This document shows, one piece after another, positions 42,694 through 51,420 of a DNA stretch of 64,000 bases (its first letter is position 1; each line of letters opens with the position of its first letter). A program made the translations under genes and the position numbers. The DNA comes from Pseudomonas fluorescens (lineage in GTDB: Bacteria; Pseudomonadota; Gammaproteobacteria; Pseudomonadales; Pseudomonadaceae). The stretch covers positions 992,001-1,056,000 of the forward strand of contig NZ_CP148752.1 of assembly GCF_040448305.1 (NCBI RefSeq), in the 5' to 3' direction. The notes beneath the pieces were generated by a model, which was not told the origin of the DNA, did no database searches, and saw only the letters and a list, made by a program, of their open reading frames with translations.

Positions 42694-43746
42694 ATGCAAT
42701 TCTTCGACGATTCCCTGCACCCCGAAAACATGGAAAAGGTGGTCATCACCGTGGCCCCGTACGGCCCGGAATGGATGCCTGAAGACTTCCCGGAAGACAT
42801 CCCGTTGACCATGGATGAGCAAGTCCAGAAAGCGGTCGAATGCTATGAAGCCGGCGCCACCGTGCTGCACCTGCATGTGCGCGAACTGGACGGCAAGGGC
42901 TCCAAGCGCCTGTCGAAATTCAACGAGCTGATCGCCGGTGTGCGTGAAGCCGTGCCAGACATGATCATCCAGGTCGGCGGCTCGATTTCCTTCGCCCCGG
43001 AAAGCGATGGCGAAGCGGCCAAGTGGCTGTCCGACGACACCCGCCACATGCTGGCCGAGCTGACGCCGAAACCGGATCAGGTCACGGTGGCGATCAACAC
43101 CACCCAGATGAACATCATGGAGCTGCTGTATCCGGAATACCTGGAAGGCACCTCCCTGGCCAACCCGATGACCCAGGCTGCCTACAGCGAGATGACCGTA
43201 CCGGCAGGCCCGGCCTGGGTTGCCGAGCACCTCAAGCGCCTGATGGACAACGGCATCCAGCCGCACTTCCAGTTGACCGGCATGCACGCCATGGAAACCC
43301 TCGAGCGCCTGGTGCGCAGGGGCATCTACAAGGGCCCGCTGAACCTGACCTGGATCGGCATCGGCGGCGGTTTCGATGGCCCGAACCCGTTCAACTTCTT
43401 CAACTTCATCCACCGCGCGCCGGACGGTTGTACCCTGACCTCCGAGTCGCTGCTGAAAAACGTCATGCCGTTCAACACCATGTCGATGGCCATGGGCATG
43501 CACCCGCGTGTGGGCAATGAAGACACTATCATTGATCACAAGGGCGACCGTTTCGGCTCGGTGGCACAGATCCAGCAAACCGTGCGCATCGCCCATGAAC
43601 TGGGCCGTGAAATCGCCACCGGCAAAGAAGCCCGCGAGATTTACCGCATCGGCGTGCAGTACGAAACCATCGAGGAAACCCTGTTGGCCAACGGCATGGC
43701 CCCCAACCGCAAGGCTGGGCAGAAAGGTGTGCCGCAACGCGGCTGA
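42694..43746 (+). CDS. Beta-keto acid cleavage enzyme (BKACE, DUF849)
   Basis: A 350-residue (TIM-barrel) BKACE. The zinc-site motif VLHLHVREL is at about residue 60, and the later TGMHAMETLERLV and WIGIGGGFDGPNPF segments are family-like. The prototype, Kce, cleaves 3-keto-5-aminohexanoate with acetyl-CoA. Other family members act on different beta-keto acids, including dehydrocarnitine. The specificity is not readable from the sequence. The start has GGAG with a 5-base spacer. Confidence 0.9.
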   Translation: MQFFDDSLHPENMEKVVITVAPYGPEWMPEDFPEDIPLTMDEQVQKAVECYEAGATVLHLHVRELDGKGSKRLSKFNELIAGVREAVPDMIIQVGGSISFAPESDGEAAKWLSDDTRHMLAELTPKPDQVTVAINTTQMNIMELLYPEYLEGTSLANPMTQAAYSEMTVPAGPAWVAEHLKRLMDNGIQPHFQLTGMHAMETLERLVRRGIYKGPLNLTWIGIGGGFDGPNPFNFFNFIHRAPDGCTLTSESLLKNVMPFNTMSMAMGMHPRVGNEDTIIDHKGDRFGSVAQIQQTVRIAHELGREIATGKEAREIYRIGVQYETIEETLLANGMAPNRKAGQKGVPQRG

Positions 43747-43758
43747 CCTGTAGTCGGG

Positions 43759-43782
43759 GACGAGAGGCCGTGACCTCTCGTC
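43759..43782 (+). other. Intra-operon hairpin without T-run
   Basis: GACGAGAGG / CCTCTCGTC with a 6-base loop, between the BKACE and MFS genes. It may shape mRNA processing or partial termination. Confidence 0.65.
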
Positions 43783-43837
43783 CACCGCACTGCAAACGCT
43801 TGATAACAACAATAAAACAAAGCTTTGAGGAGGCTGC

Positions 43838-45166
43838 ATGGCCTTTCACCCAATCGCCGCCGACGATGACGACGCAGGTTGCGTCGGCGTTGCGCGCCAA
43901 TATGCCTGGATCGTCTTTGCACTGACGTTCGGCCTGTTGATTTCCGATTACATGTCGCGTCAGGTACTGAACGCGGTATTCCCGCTGCTCAAGAGTGAGT
44001 GGGCGTTGAGCGACGGACAGCTGGGTCTGCTCAGCGGCATCGTTGCCCTGATGGTCGGCCTGCTGACGTTTCCCCTGTCGTTGCTGGCGGACCGTTTCGG
44101 CCGGGTCAAGAGCCTGGCGCTGATGGCTTTCCTGTGGAGCGTGGCGACCCTGGGTTGCGCGTTGGCTCAGGACTACCAGCAGATGTTCATTGCGCGATTC
44201 ATGGTCGGCGTCGGCGAAGCCGCCTACGGCAGCGTGGGCATCGCCGTGGTGATTTCAGTGTTCCCCAAACACATGCGCGCCACCCTGGCCAGCGCCTTCA
44301 TGGCTGGCGGGATGTTCGGTTCGGTGTTGGGCATGGCTTTGGGCGGTGCGATTGCCGCCAAGCTGGGCTGGCGCTGGTCGTTCGCCGGCATGTCGTTGTT
44401 TGGCCTGGTGCTGGCGATGCTTTATCCGCTCATCGTCAAGGAAGCGCGCATTGCGCCCAAGCGTGCAGCCCAGTTGGCGAACAAGGTGGCAGCGGTCAAG
44501 CGTCCGTTGTCTACGTTGTGGTCCAGCCGTTCGGTGGTGGCAACCTACATCGGCAGCGGCTTGCAGCTGTTCGTCGGCGGCACGGTGATAGTGTGGATAC
44601 CGAGCTACCTCAATCGCTACTACGACATGCCAACGGGCAAGGCGGGCGGCTTGGCCGCGATCATCGTCCTGTGCAGCGGTGCCGGGATGATCCTGTGCGG
44701 CATGCTCAGCGATCGGCTGTGTCGCAACTCGCCGGAGCGCAAGGTCAGCCTGGCCATCGCTTTTTGCCTGGGCAGCTGCCTGTTGCTGTCGGCGGCGTTC
44801 GCGCTATCGGCGGGGCCTTTGCAGCTGGTGCTGATCTGCCTGGGCATGCTGATTGCCGCTGGCACCACCGGCCCCGCTGGCGCGATGGTTGCCAACCTGA
44901 CCCATTACTCGGTCCATGGCACCGCCTTCGCCACGCTGACCCTGGCCAACAACATGCTGGGGCTGGCGCCCGGGCCGTTCATCACCGGCCGGGTGTCGGA
45001 CCTCATCGGTCTGCATGCCGCGTTTCAACTGGTGCCACTGGTCAGCCTCGCGGCGGCGGCGGTGTTCTTTTATGCCAAGTGTCATTACCACAAAGATATT
45101 GCCCGCCTTCAGGGTCAGAGCGTGCCTGACCCTGTCAGTGAAGCCGGGATAGAGGTGAAGTTGTGA
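43838..45166 (+). CDS. MFS transporter, probably uptake of the operon's substrate
   Basis: A 442-residue MFS protein with 12 predicted helices. The motif LLADRFGRVKSLALMAF (motif A-like) lies between helices 2 and 3, and the second half has the matching SDRLCRNSPERK loop. The layout suits the anion:cation symporter / organic acid group. The ATG follows GAGGAGG with a 4-base spacer. Its 3' end overlaps the DsbA-like gene by four bases (GTGA), so the downstream genes are co-translated with it. Confidence 0.85.
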   Translation: MAFHPIAADDDDAGCVGVARQYAWIVFALTFGLLISDYMSRQVLNAVFPLLKSEWALSDGQLGLLSGIVALMVGLLTFPLSLLADRFGRVKSLALMAFLWSVATLGCALAQDYQQMFIARFMVGVGEAAYGSVGIAVVISVFPKHMRATLASAFMAGGMFGSVLGMALGGAIAAKLGWRWSFAGMSLFGLVLAMLYPLIVKEARIAPKRAAQLANKVAAVKRPLSTLWSSRSVVATYIGSGLQLFVGGTVIVWIPSYLNRYYDMPTGKAGGLAAIIVLCSGAGMILCGMLSDRLCRNSPERKVSLAIAFCLGSCLLLSAAFALSAGPLQLVLICLGMLIAAGTTGPAGAMVANLTHYSVHGTAFATLTLANNMLGLAPGPFITGRVSDLIGLHAAFQLVPLVSLAAAAVFFYAKCHYHKDIARLQGQSVPDPVSEAGIEVKL

Positions 45167-45825
45167 GTCGTCGTTTACGTATTGATGTGTTTTTCGATTT
45201 TATCTGCCCCTGGTGCCTGATCGGCAAACGCCAACTGGAGCATGCACAGGTGCAGTTTCGCAGTCGCCACCCGGATGTGCAGATCACCACGGCGTGGCAT
45301 GGCGTGCAGCTGTTGCCTCAGATACCGGTAGAAGGTGAACCCTTCGCCGATTTCTACCGCAAGCGCCTGGGCAATGCCGACGCCGTGGCCATGCGCCAAG
45401 CCCAGGTCCAGCAGGCTGCTTCGGCAGTCGGGCTGGCCATCGACTTGACCCGCATCGCGACGATGCCCAACACCGCCGACGCCCATCGTTTGTTCGAGCG
45501 TGCCAGCGCACTGGGCAATGCCAGCCAGCGTGAAATGTTGCTCGAACGACTGTTCGCCGCTTATTTCCTGAGACGCGAAAACCTCGGTTGCCGTGAGACC
45601 TTGCTTGCCATTGCCCGCTCCTGCGGCGTCGCCCCGGACGGGGTGCTCGATTGCCTGAAGGGTGATGCCACGCCGTTTGAAGGATCTCCCGGCGCGACCA
45701 GTGGCGTGCCGAGCTTCAAGTTCGACAACCGCATGACGGTGATCGGCGCCCAACCTGCCCAGGCGCTGCTCGCGGCCATGAACGAAGCCCTCAAGGAAAG
45801 TGAGCACGAGCGGCAGCCAGCATGA
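45163..45825 (+). CDS. DsbA-family oxidoreductase, FrnE/2-hydroxychromene-isomerase-like
   Basis: A 220-residue thioredoxin-fold protein with an inserted helical domain. The N-terminus is RLRIDVFFDFICPWCLIGKR with the pair Cys15-x-x-Cys18 and no signal peptide, as in FrnE-like cytoplasmic proteins. The end of the fold shows GVPSFKFDN (cis-Pro). It starts with GTG inside the end of the MFS gene. It may work on a thiol or as an isomerase in the pathway. Confidence 0.85.
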   Translation: MSRRLRIDVFFDFICPWCLIGKRQLEHAQVQFRSRHPDVQITTAWHGVQLLPQIPVEGEPFADFYRKRLGNADAVAMRQAQVQQAASAVGLAIDLTRIATMPNTADAHRLFERASALGNASQREMLLERLFAAYFLRRENLGCRETLLAIARSCGVAPDGVLDCLKGDATPFEGSPGATSGVPSFKFDNRMTVIGAQPAQALLAAMNEALKESEHERQPA

Positions 45826-46148
45826 CCCGGCGCATTCCCGTGCCAGCCGGCAAGCACCCGCAGGCCGGTGGCCGGGCGTTGTACGAGTTCGAAGACAAAA
45901 GCCTGGCGTTGTTCAACGTCGACGGGCAGCTGTTTGCCATCGACGACAGCTGCCCGCATCAGGGCGCCTCGTTGTGTGGCGGGCGTCTTGAGGGGCGGGT
46001 GATTCAATGCTGCGCCCATGGCCTGCGCTTCGATTTACGCAGCGGCTACATGCTCAATTCCACCCTGGTCAAAGTCACCAACTACCCGGTCGAGATCATC
46101 GACGGCCAGGCGTTTATCGTCATCGCATCCGAGGAGAACGCGCCATGA
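45822..46148 (+). CDS. Rieske [2Fe-2S] protein (small ferredoxin-type)
   Basis: A 108-residue Rieske protein with the two ligand pairs CPH (Cys44, His46) and CCAHGLRFD (Cys63, His66). There is no transmembrane anchor. Small soluble Rieske proteins carry electrons to oxygenases or nitrite reductases. In this run no ring-hydroxylating oxygenase is present, so the electron partner is not evident. It overlaps both neighbours by ATGA. Confidence 0.87.
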   Translation: MTRRIPVPAGKHPQAGGRALYEFEDKSLALFNVDGQLFAIDDSCPHQGASLCGGRLEGRVIQCCAHGLRFDLRSGYMLNSTLVKVTNYPVEIIDGQAFIVIASEENAP

Positions 46149-47155
46149 GCGCCATTGCTCTCACCCGTATCCACACTCGCACGCGCGAACTGGCACCGGG
46201 GCTTATCGTCAGTCTGATTGTCGCGGCCGCCGCGTCGTTTCTGTCCGAGCACTACGGTGCGCCGGTCATGCTGTTTGCCTTGTTGCTGGGCATGGCCCTG
46301 AATTTTCTTGCCGATGACGGCCCCTGCAAGGCCGGTATCGAGTTCACCGCCCGCACCGTGCTGCGCATCGGCGTGGCGCTGCTGGGCATGCGCATTACCC
46401 TGGAACAAATGGCGGCGCTGGGCTGGAAGCCGATAGCCCTGGTGGTGATCCTGGTGGTGGTGACCATCAGCGTGTCTGTGATCGCCGCCAAGGCCCTGGG
46501 CTTCCAGCGCCTGTTCGGCATGCTCACCGGCGGCGCGACGGCCATCTGTGGCGCCTCGGCGGCCTTGGCATTGGCAGCGGCGCTGCCGAACCATCCGCAG
46601 AAAGAACGGGCGACACTGTTCACGGTCATTGGCGTGTCGGCGCTGTCGACGCTGGCGATGATTGTCTATCCGATGATCGCCAACTGGCTGCAGTTGTCGC
46701 CGCAGGTGGCGGGCGTGTTCCTCGGCGCCACGATCCACGACGTGGCCCAGGTGGTCGGCGCCGGCTACAGCATGTCGACCGAGACCGGCGACACAGCCAC
46801 GGTGGTCAAGCTGATGCGCGTTGCCATGCTGCTGCCGGTGATCGTCACTGCGGCGATGATCACCCGCATGCAAGGCGCCGACCCGACCGGCAAGCGCCCG
46901 CCGCTGCTACCGTGGTTCGCCGTCGGCTTTCTGATTCTGGCCTGCATCAACAGCACCGGATGGATTGCGCCTGCGGTGCAAGGATCGGTCAACGAACTGT
47001 CGCGCTGGTGCCTGGTGATTTCCATCAGTGCCCTGGGCATGAAGACCCGGCTCAAGGAGCTGGCGGCGGTCGGGATCAAGCCGATTCTGCTGATGGTCGG
47101 GGAGACGGTGTTCCTGGTCGTGCTGGTGCTCTTGTTGCTGCGCTGGGGGCTCTGA
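46145..47155 (+). CDS. YeiH-family putative sulfate/sulfite exporter
   Basis: A 336-residue membrane protein of the YeiH/UPF0324 family with about 10 helices. Characteristic stretches are LLGMRITLEQMAALGW, GGATAICGASAALALAAALP, and GATIHDVAQVVGAGYSMS. The family is thought to export sulfate or sulfite in sulfonate degraders, though activity is not proven for most members. It starts with ATG overlapping the Rieske stop codon. Its presence supports sulfite or another small anion as a product of the run. Confidence 0.85.
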   Translation: MSAIALTRIHTRTRELAPGLIVSLIVAAAASFLSEHYGAPVMLFALLLGMALNFLADDGPCKAGIEFTARTVLRIGVALLGMRITLEQMAALGWKPIALVVILVVVTISVSVIAAKALGFQRLFGMLTGGATAICGASAALALAAALPNHPQKERATLFTVIGVSALSTLAMIVYPMIANWLQLSPQVAGVFLGATIHDVAQVVGAGYSMSTETGDTATVVKLMRVAMLLPVIVTAAMITRMQGADPTGKRPPLLPWFAVGFLILACINSTGWIAPAVQGSVNELSRWCLVISISALGMKTRLKELAAVGIKPILLMVGETVFLVVLVLLLLRWGL

Positions 47156-47224
47156 ACGCGTCACCACCCTTACGTTTTATGGCAGGGCTGCACGGCGTTG
47201 ACTCCTCATGCCGTGGGGCTCCAG

Positions 47225-47283
47225 ACCGGTGCTACAAGCACCGGTCTTTCGCGGCGACTGTACCAGCAGTCGCCGTTTTTTTT
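47225..47283 (+). terminator. Double hairpin terminator after the YeiH gene
   Basis: ACCGGTGCT-ACA-AGCACCGGT (47225-47245), then GGCGACTG-TACCAG-CAGTCGCC followed by a T-run (47253-47283). It closes the seven-gene run against the converging AraC gene. Confidence 0.9.
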
Positions 47284-47294
47284 GTGCGGTCGAC

Positions 47295-48329
47295 TCAGAG
47301 ATCTTTCGGGCCTGCGACAGGTTTTGCTGTGGATTGTTTTTGCGCACGCCATGAAGCCGGCGGCATCCCAAACTGGCTGATAAACCACCGCGTAAACGAA
47401 CTCGCCATCGAGTAGCCAAGCATGTCGGCAATGCGGCTCAGCGGATAATTCGGATTATCCAGGTAGCGCAGCACCAGATCGCGGCGCACGTCATTGATCA
47501 CGTCGTTGAACGCACAGCCATCGTCCTTGAGGCGGCGTTGCAGGGTGCGCACGTTCATGCCCTGGCTCTGGGCGACCTGTTCGATGGTGGCGCGGCCCAT
47601 GGGCAGCAGCAGGTAGATGGCCTTGCGCACCTCGAACAGCATCGAGGCGCCTTCGTGGTTCTGCAGCGAATCGAGGTAGCTCTGGGCGTAGCGGGCCATG
47701 GCCGGGTCGGCGTTGGGGTTGGTCACGTCGAGGCTGACGTCAGGGCAGACGATGCCGTTGAATTCGCTGCCGAACTCCAGGTTGCAGCCGAACAGCCGGC
47801 GGTGCAGGTGCAGGTTGTCCGGTGGCTGGTGCATGAAGTTGACGCTGTAGGGGTGCCAGTGTGAGCCCAGCAAGGCCGAGCACAGCCGGAACATCACGCC
47901 GATGGCCAGCTCCGTGGCTTGGCGGCTGGGCATCGGCGATTCGGTGACCACCTCTTCGCGAATGATCACCATCTTGCCGGCCTCTTCAATGAAGATCGCC
48001 AGCGAATCATTCATCAGGTGCCGATAATCCACCACGACCTGCAAGGCATCGCGCAGGGTGCGCTGGTGGCTGAGCAGCAGGCTGACCACGCCGAAGTCCG
48101 AGAGCTGGCGCGACTCGGCCATGCTCAGGCCGAAGGTCTGGCAGCCGCTGGCGGTGGCCGAGTCTTCCAGCAAACGCACGGCGGCATCGATCTGGATACG
48201 GTGTTCAGGGGCTTGCAGTTGGGCCCTGCTCAGGCCGACAGCGGCCAGCACGTCGCGCGGGTTGAAACCCAGGTACTGGGTGACCTCCAGGTAGTTGGTC
48301 AAGACGGCGGCGCGAACAAGCTTGGTCAT
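47295..48329 (-). CDS. AraC-family transcriptional regulator
   Basis: A 344-residue regulator with an N-terminal ligand-binding domain of the OruR/ArgR-like type (about 20-215) and a C-terminal AraC HTH pair (about 240-335: IEQVAQSQGMNVRTLQRRLK, then DNPNYPLSRIADMLGYSMAS). It converges on the seven-gene run and is divergent from the alpha/beta hydrolase gene. A tandem 8-bp repeat upstream (48391) may be its operator. It may regulate either neighbour. Confidence 0.9.
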   Translation of the reverse strand: MTKLVRAAVLTNYLEVTQYLGFNPRDVLAAVGLSRAQLQAPEHRIQIDAAVRLLEDSATASGCQTFGLSMAESRQLSDFGVVSLLLSHQRTLRDALQVVVDYRHLMNDSLAIFIEEAGKMVIIREEVVTESPMPSRQATELAIGVMFRLCSALLGSHWHPYSVNFMHQPPDNLHLHRRLFGCNLEFGSEFNGIVCPDVSLDVTNPNADPAMARYAQSYLDSLQNHEGASMLFEVRKAIYLLLPMGRATIEQVAQSQGMNVRTLQRRLKDDGCAFNDVINDVRRDLVLRYLDNPNYPLSRIADMLGYSMASSFTRWFISQFGMPPASWRAQKQSTAKPVAGPKDL

Positions 48330-48684
48330 GCAAAGTCTTCCCTGGGCCGATGGCGGTTGGCGTGAGCGTGGCGACTATATCCAGCGTATCAACAGTTGAA
48401 CAGTTGTCATGTCGTTGATGGATTTCATGCTGTCCGGTCACCGATCCTCTACGCTGCATGGAGCCATCAGCGCTCATCCGTTGATTACAGTGACCTTGCG
48501 CCAACCTGCGGGATTTTTCGACCGGCGGTCGCGCTGTCCTGGTGTCCTACAATTTGTCATCAAAAGAAAAGTGCCTGACGTCCAATGTAAAGCGCTTCGG
48601 GTGGGCGCTCTTTAATGTCGACCCTACAAAAAGCCTCTGGCGAAAACAGCCAGTCGAGTTATCGAGAAAGCGAAGGTGCTGACC
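48330..48684. other. Intergenic region between AraC and hydrolase genes
   Basis: About 350 bp with no convincing ORF. It has the tandem AACAGTTG repeat and AT-richer stretches (48541-48640) that probably hold the promoter of the downstream gene. Confidence 0.65.
48391..48406. promoter_or_regulatory. Tandem 8-bp repeat AACAGTTG x2
   Basis: AACAGTTG is repeated exactly and without a gap, about 60 bp upstream of the AraC gene's start. AraC-type operators are often direct repeats; the assignment is inferred. Confidence 0.45.
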
Positions 48685-49251
48685 GTGGACAAACTGCAAA
48701 CTGCCGCCACCATTCTGATCGTTCCGGGTCTGCGCGAGCACGTGGCCGAACATTGGCAAACATTGCTTGCCGCCAGGCTGAGCAACGTGCGCAGTGTTGC
48801 GCCGCTGGAGACCGACAAGCTCGATTGCATGGCCCGTGTGCGGGCGATTCAACACGAACTCGAACAGATCGACGGCCCCGTGATTCTGGTGGCCCACAGC
48901 GCTGGCGTGCTGATGGTCGCGCACTGGGCGGCGCACTACAGCCGTCCGATCAAGGGCGCTTTGCTGGCCGCGCCACCGGACCTCGATGCGGTCTGGCCGT
49001 CAAACTATCCATCTTCCGAAACCCTGCGTAACCAGGGCTGGAATCCTCTGCCACAAGGCCCGCTCCCATTTCGCAGCATCGTGGCCGGCAGCACCAACGA
49101 TCACTTGGCCAGTCTTCCAGCGGTCACCCGCATGGCAGAAGGCTGGGGCGCCGAATTGCTCAATCTGGGCGATGTCGGCCATCTCAATCCGGCCGCAGGA
49201 TTTGGCCACTGGCAGCAAGCTGAAGCACTCATCCTGGAGCTGGATCGCTAG
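48685..49251 (+). CDS. Alpha/beta hydrolase of the RBBP9/YdeN type
   Basis: A 188-residue small serine hydrolase. The nucleophile elbow is HSAGVLM (Ser in GHSxG-like ILVAHSAGVL), the Asp lies near AGSTNDHLA and the His in DVGHLNPA, as in RBBP9-like proteins. The start is the GTG at 48685 with GAAGG 8 bases before; no ATG is suitable. It precedes the DUF1302 gene and may belong to that operon, though about 125 bp separate them. Substrate unknown. Confidence 0.82.
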   Translation: MDKLQTAATILIVPGLREHVAEHWQTLLAARLSNVRSVAPLETDKLDCMARVRAIQHELEQIDGPVILVAHSAGVLMVAHWAAHYSRPIKGALLAAPPDLDAVWPSNYPSSETLRNQGWNPLPQGPLPFRSIVAGSTNDHLASLPAVTRMAEGWGAELLNLGDVGHLNPAAGFGHWQQAEALILELDR

Positions 49252-49375
49252 TACAAGGAGCTGGACTGGCAGTACGCCAACCGGCATTTGCCCTCATTCC
49301 TTAAACGCAAACCCGAAGAGGTTTGTGCGAGGGCGGCTGCGCTTAAAACAAATACAAAAAGGCGGAGACAACGCA

Positions 49376-51379
49376 ATGCACAACAATAAGAGTCACGGCT
49401 TCACCGCTCCACGCTGCACCTTGCTGGCCTCAGCCATTCTTGCGGCAACCGTACCGGTGGCCCATGCGGCCGAGATCGAGACGGGGAATCCGGACTGGAA
49501 CGTACGCGTGGATAACACCATCAAGTACAACTACGGTGTGCGCACCGAAAGCGCCGACAAACGCATGTTGGCAACGCCGAACAACAACGACGGCGACTAC
49601 AACTTCCGCAAGGCCGGTACCAACATCACCAACCGTATCGACCTGTTGACCGAAATGGACGTGGTCTACAAGAACGCCATGGGCTTTCGCGTCAGCGCCG
49701 CCAGCTGGTACGACAAGGCCTATGACAACACCGGCTCCAATTCCAACCCGTTCGTCAACGGCAACGATGCGCGTTCGGGCCTGATTGCCAACGACCCGCG
49801 CCTGGCCGGGGTCACCCGTGACAACGTCGGCAATGGCAGCCCGCACCTGAGCAACTATGCCCAGCGCTACTACAGCGGTCCTTCGGGCGAAATCCTCGAT
49901 GCCTTCGTGTTCTACAGCACCGAAGTGGGCGAGGAGTCGATGTTCAGCGCCAAGGCCGGTCAGCACAACGTGTTCTGGGGCGAGACCATTCTCAACCCGG
50001 TGCACTCGGTGAGCTATGGCCAATCCGGCCTCGACCTGGCCAAGCTTGCCGCGTCGCCGGGTACCGAAGCCAAGGAACTGTTCGTTCCGCGTAACCAGTT
50101 GTCGATGTCGTTCACCATCAATCCCGAGCTGACCGTGGGTGCCCAGTATTTCCTCAATTGGGATGCCGCGCGTCTGCCGGAAGCGGGCACCTACTACGGT
50201 GGTTCCGACCTGGTCGGCTTCGGCGCGCAATCGTTCCTGTTGGGCAACACCAACGGCGTGGTCCCGGGCAGCCCGCTGGGTTGTGGCCTGGCGCCGTGCA
50301 ACGCCTTGACCAATGTGCGTCGTGGCAAGGACCTGACCCCGCATGACAGCGGCGACTGGGGCGTCATGGCCAAATGGTCGCCGGCCTGGCTCGATGGCAC
50401 CCTCGGCGTTTACTACCGCGAAACCTCGGAAATCCTGCCGCAAGCCTTTCTGGACGCCAGGGGCATTACCTCGGCGAACCCGAACGGCACCCGTCCGGCA
50501 GGGCAAGTGCCTGCGGTAATCAACACCCTCAATTCGCTGGACACCGCCACCTATCAACTGGCCTATGCCGACAACATCAAGATCCTTGGCTTGAGCCTGT
50601 CCAAGGACGTGGGTGGAATCAGCGTGGGTTCGGACCTGAACGTTCGTCACAACATGCCGCTGGCCAGTATCCCGGCGATCGTCAGTACCCGCAGCCCGCT
50701 GGGCCTGGGTCAAGGTCTTGGCCTGCTGCCAGCGCGTACGGACGCCACCGGTGTGGTCTATGACACCCCAAGCCGTGGCGACAGCATGAGCGCCACCGGT
50801 GACACCCTGCACTGGACGCTCAACGGTCTGATGACCCTGCCGAAAACGCCGGTGTTCGATCAGGCAACCGTGCTGGCCGAGCTGTACTACAGCAACCTGC
50901 TCAAGCTCGATAGCGAAAACGAGGCGCTCTACAAAGGCAAGAGCAGCTATCGCGGCATCGACGCGCCGACCCGTGACAACTGGGGTCTGGCAGTCAACTT
51001 CACACCGACCTGGTACCAGGTATTCCCGGGTGTCGACCTCAACGCGCCGATGTCGGTCAACGTCGGTCTCGACGGTGTGTCGCCGGTCTCCGGTGGCGGT
51101 GCCAAGGACACCGGTAACTATGCCGTTGGCGTCGGTGCCGTTGTGTACAACAAATACTTTGTCGACCTGAAGTACGTGGACTCCTTTGGCCAAACCGACA
51201 AGTGCAACACCAGCGGTGTGAGTACCGGCCCGACCGGCGGTGACGGCTCCACCCCGAACGCCTTCAGCGGCAACGAAAACTACGCCTGTTACGCCGGCGG
51301 CTACTCGTCCTTCTCCGGCGGTGGTGCCACGACTGAGGACCGTGGCGCCGTGTACCTGACGATGAAAACTACATTCTGA
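49376..51379 (+). CDS. DUF1302 outer-membrane-type protein
   Basis: A 667-residue exported protein. The signal peptide ends PVAHA-AEIE. The mature part has many alternating aromatic and polar residues of beta-barrel type (for example VRVDNTIKYNYGVRTES, VVYKNAMGFRVSAASWYDKA) and ends in AVYLTMKTTF, with a terminal Phe as in outer-membrane proteins. DUF1302 proteins occur beside DUF1329 and MMPL transporters and are presumed to be outer-membrane channels for hydrophobic molecules. The ATG at 49376 follows GGAG with an 8-base spacer. Confidence 0.9.
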   Translation: MHNNKSHGFTAPRCTLLASAILAATVPVAHAAEIETGNPDWNVRVDNTIKYNYGVRTESADKRMLATPNNNDGDYNFRKAGTNITNRIDLLTEMDVVYKNAMGFRVSAASWYDKAYDNTGSNSNPFVNGNDARSGLIANDPRLAGVTRDNVGNGSPHLSNYAQRYYSGPSGEILDAFVFYSTEVGEESMFSAKAGQHNVFWGETILNPVHSVSYGQSGLDLAKLAASPGTEAKELFVPRNQLSMSFTINPELTVGAQYFLNWDAARLPEAGTYYGGSDLVGFGAQSFLLGNTNGVVPGSPLGCGLAPCNALTNVRRGKDLTPHDSGDWGVMAKWSPAWLDGTLGVYYRETSEILPQAFLDARGITSANPNGTRPAGQVPAVINTLNSLDTATYQLAYADNIKILGLSLSKDVGGISVGSDLNVRHNMPLASIPAIVSTRSPLGLGQGLGLLPARTDATGVVYDTPSRGDSMSATGDTLHWTLNGLMTLPKTPVFDQATVLAELYYSNLLKLDSENEALYKGKSSYRGIDAPTRDNWGLAVNFTPTWYQVFPGVDLNAPMSVNVGLDGVSPVSGGGAKDTGNYAVGVGAVVYNKYFVDLKYVDSFGQTDKCNTSGVSTGPTGGDGSTPNAFSGNENYACYAGGYSSFSGGGATTEDRGAVYLTMKTTF

Positions 51380-51420
51380 TTCACCACTGATTTGCTCAAT
51401 GCAAGCAGGAGAATAACAAG

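Noticed and set aside
41710..43839. 709-codon minus-strand frame opposite the TauD and BKACE genes
   Set aside because: Shadow of two well-supported genes; no motif.
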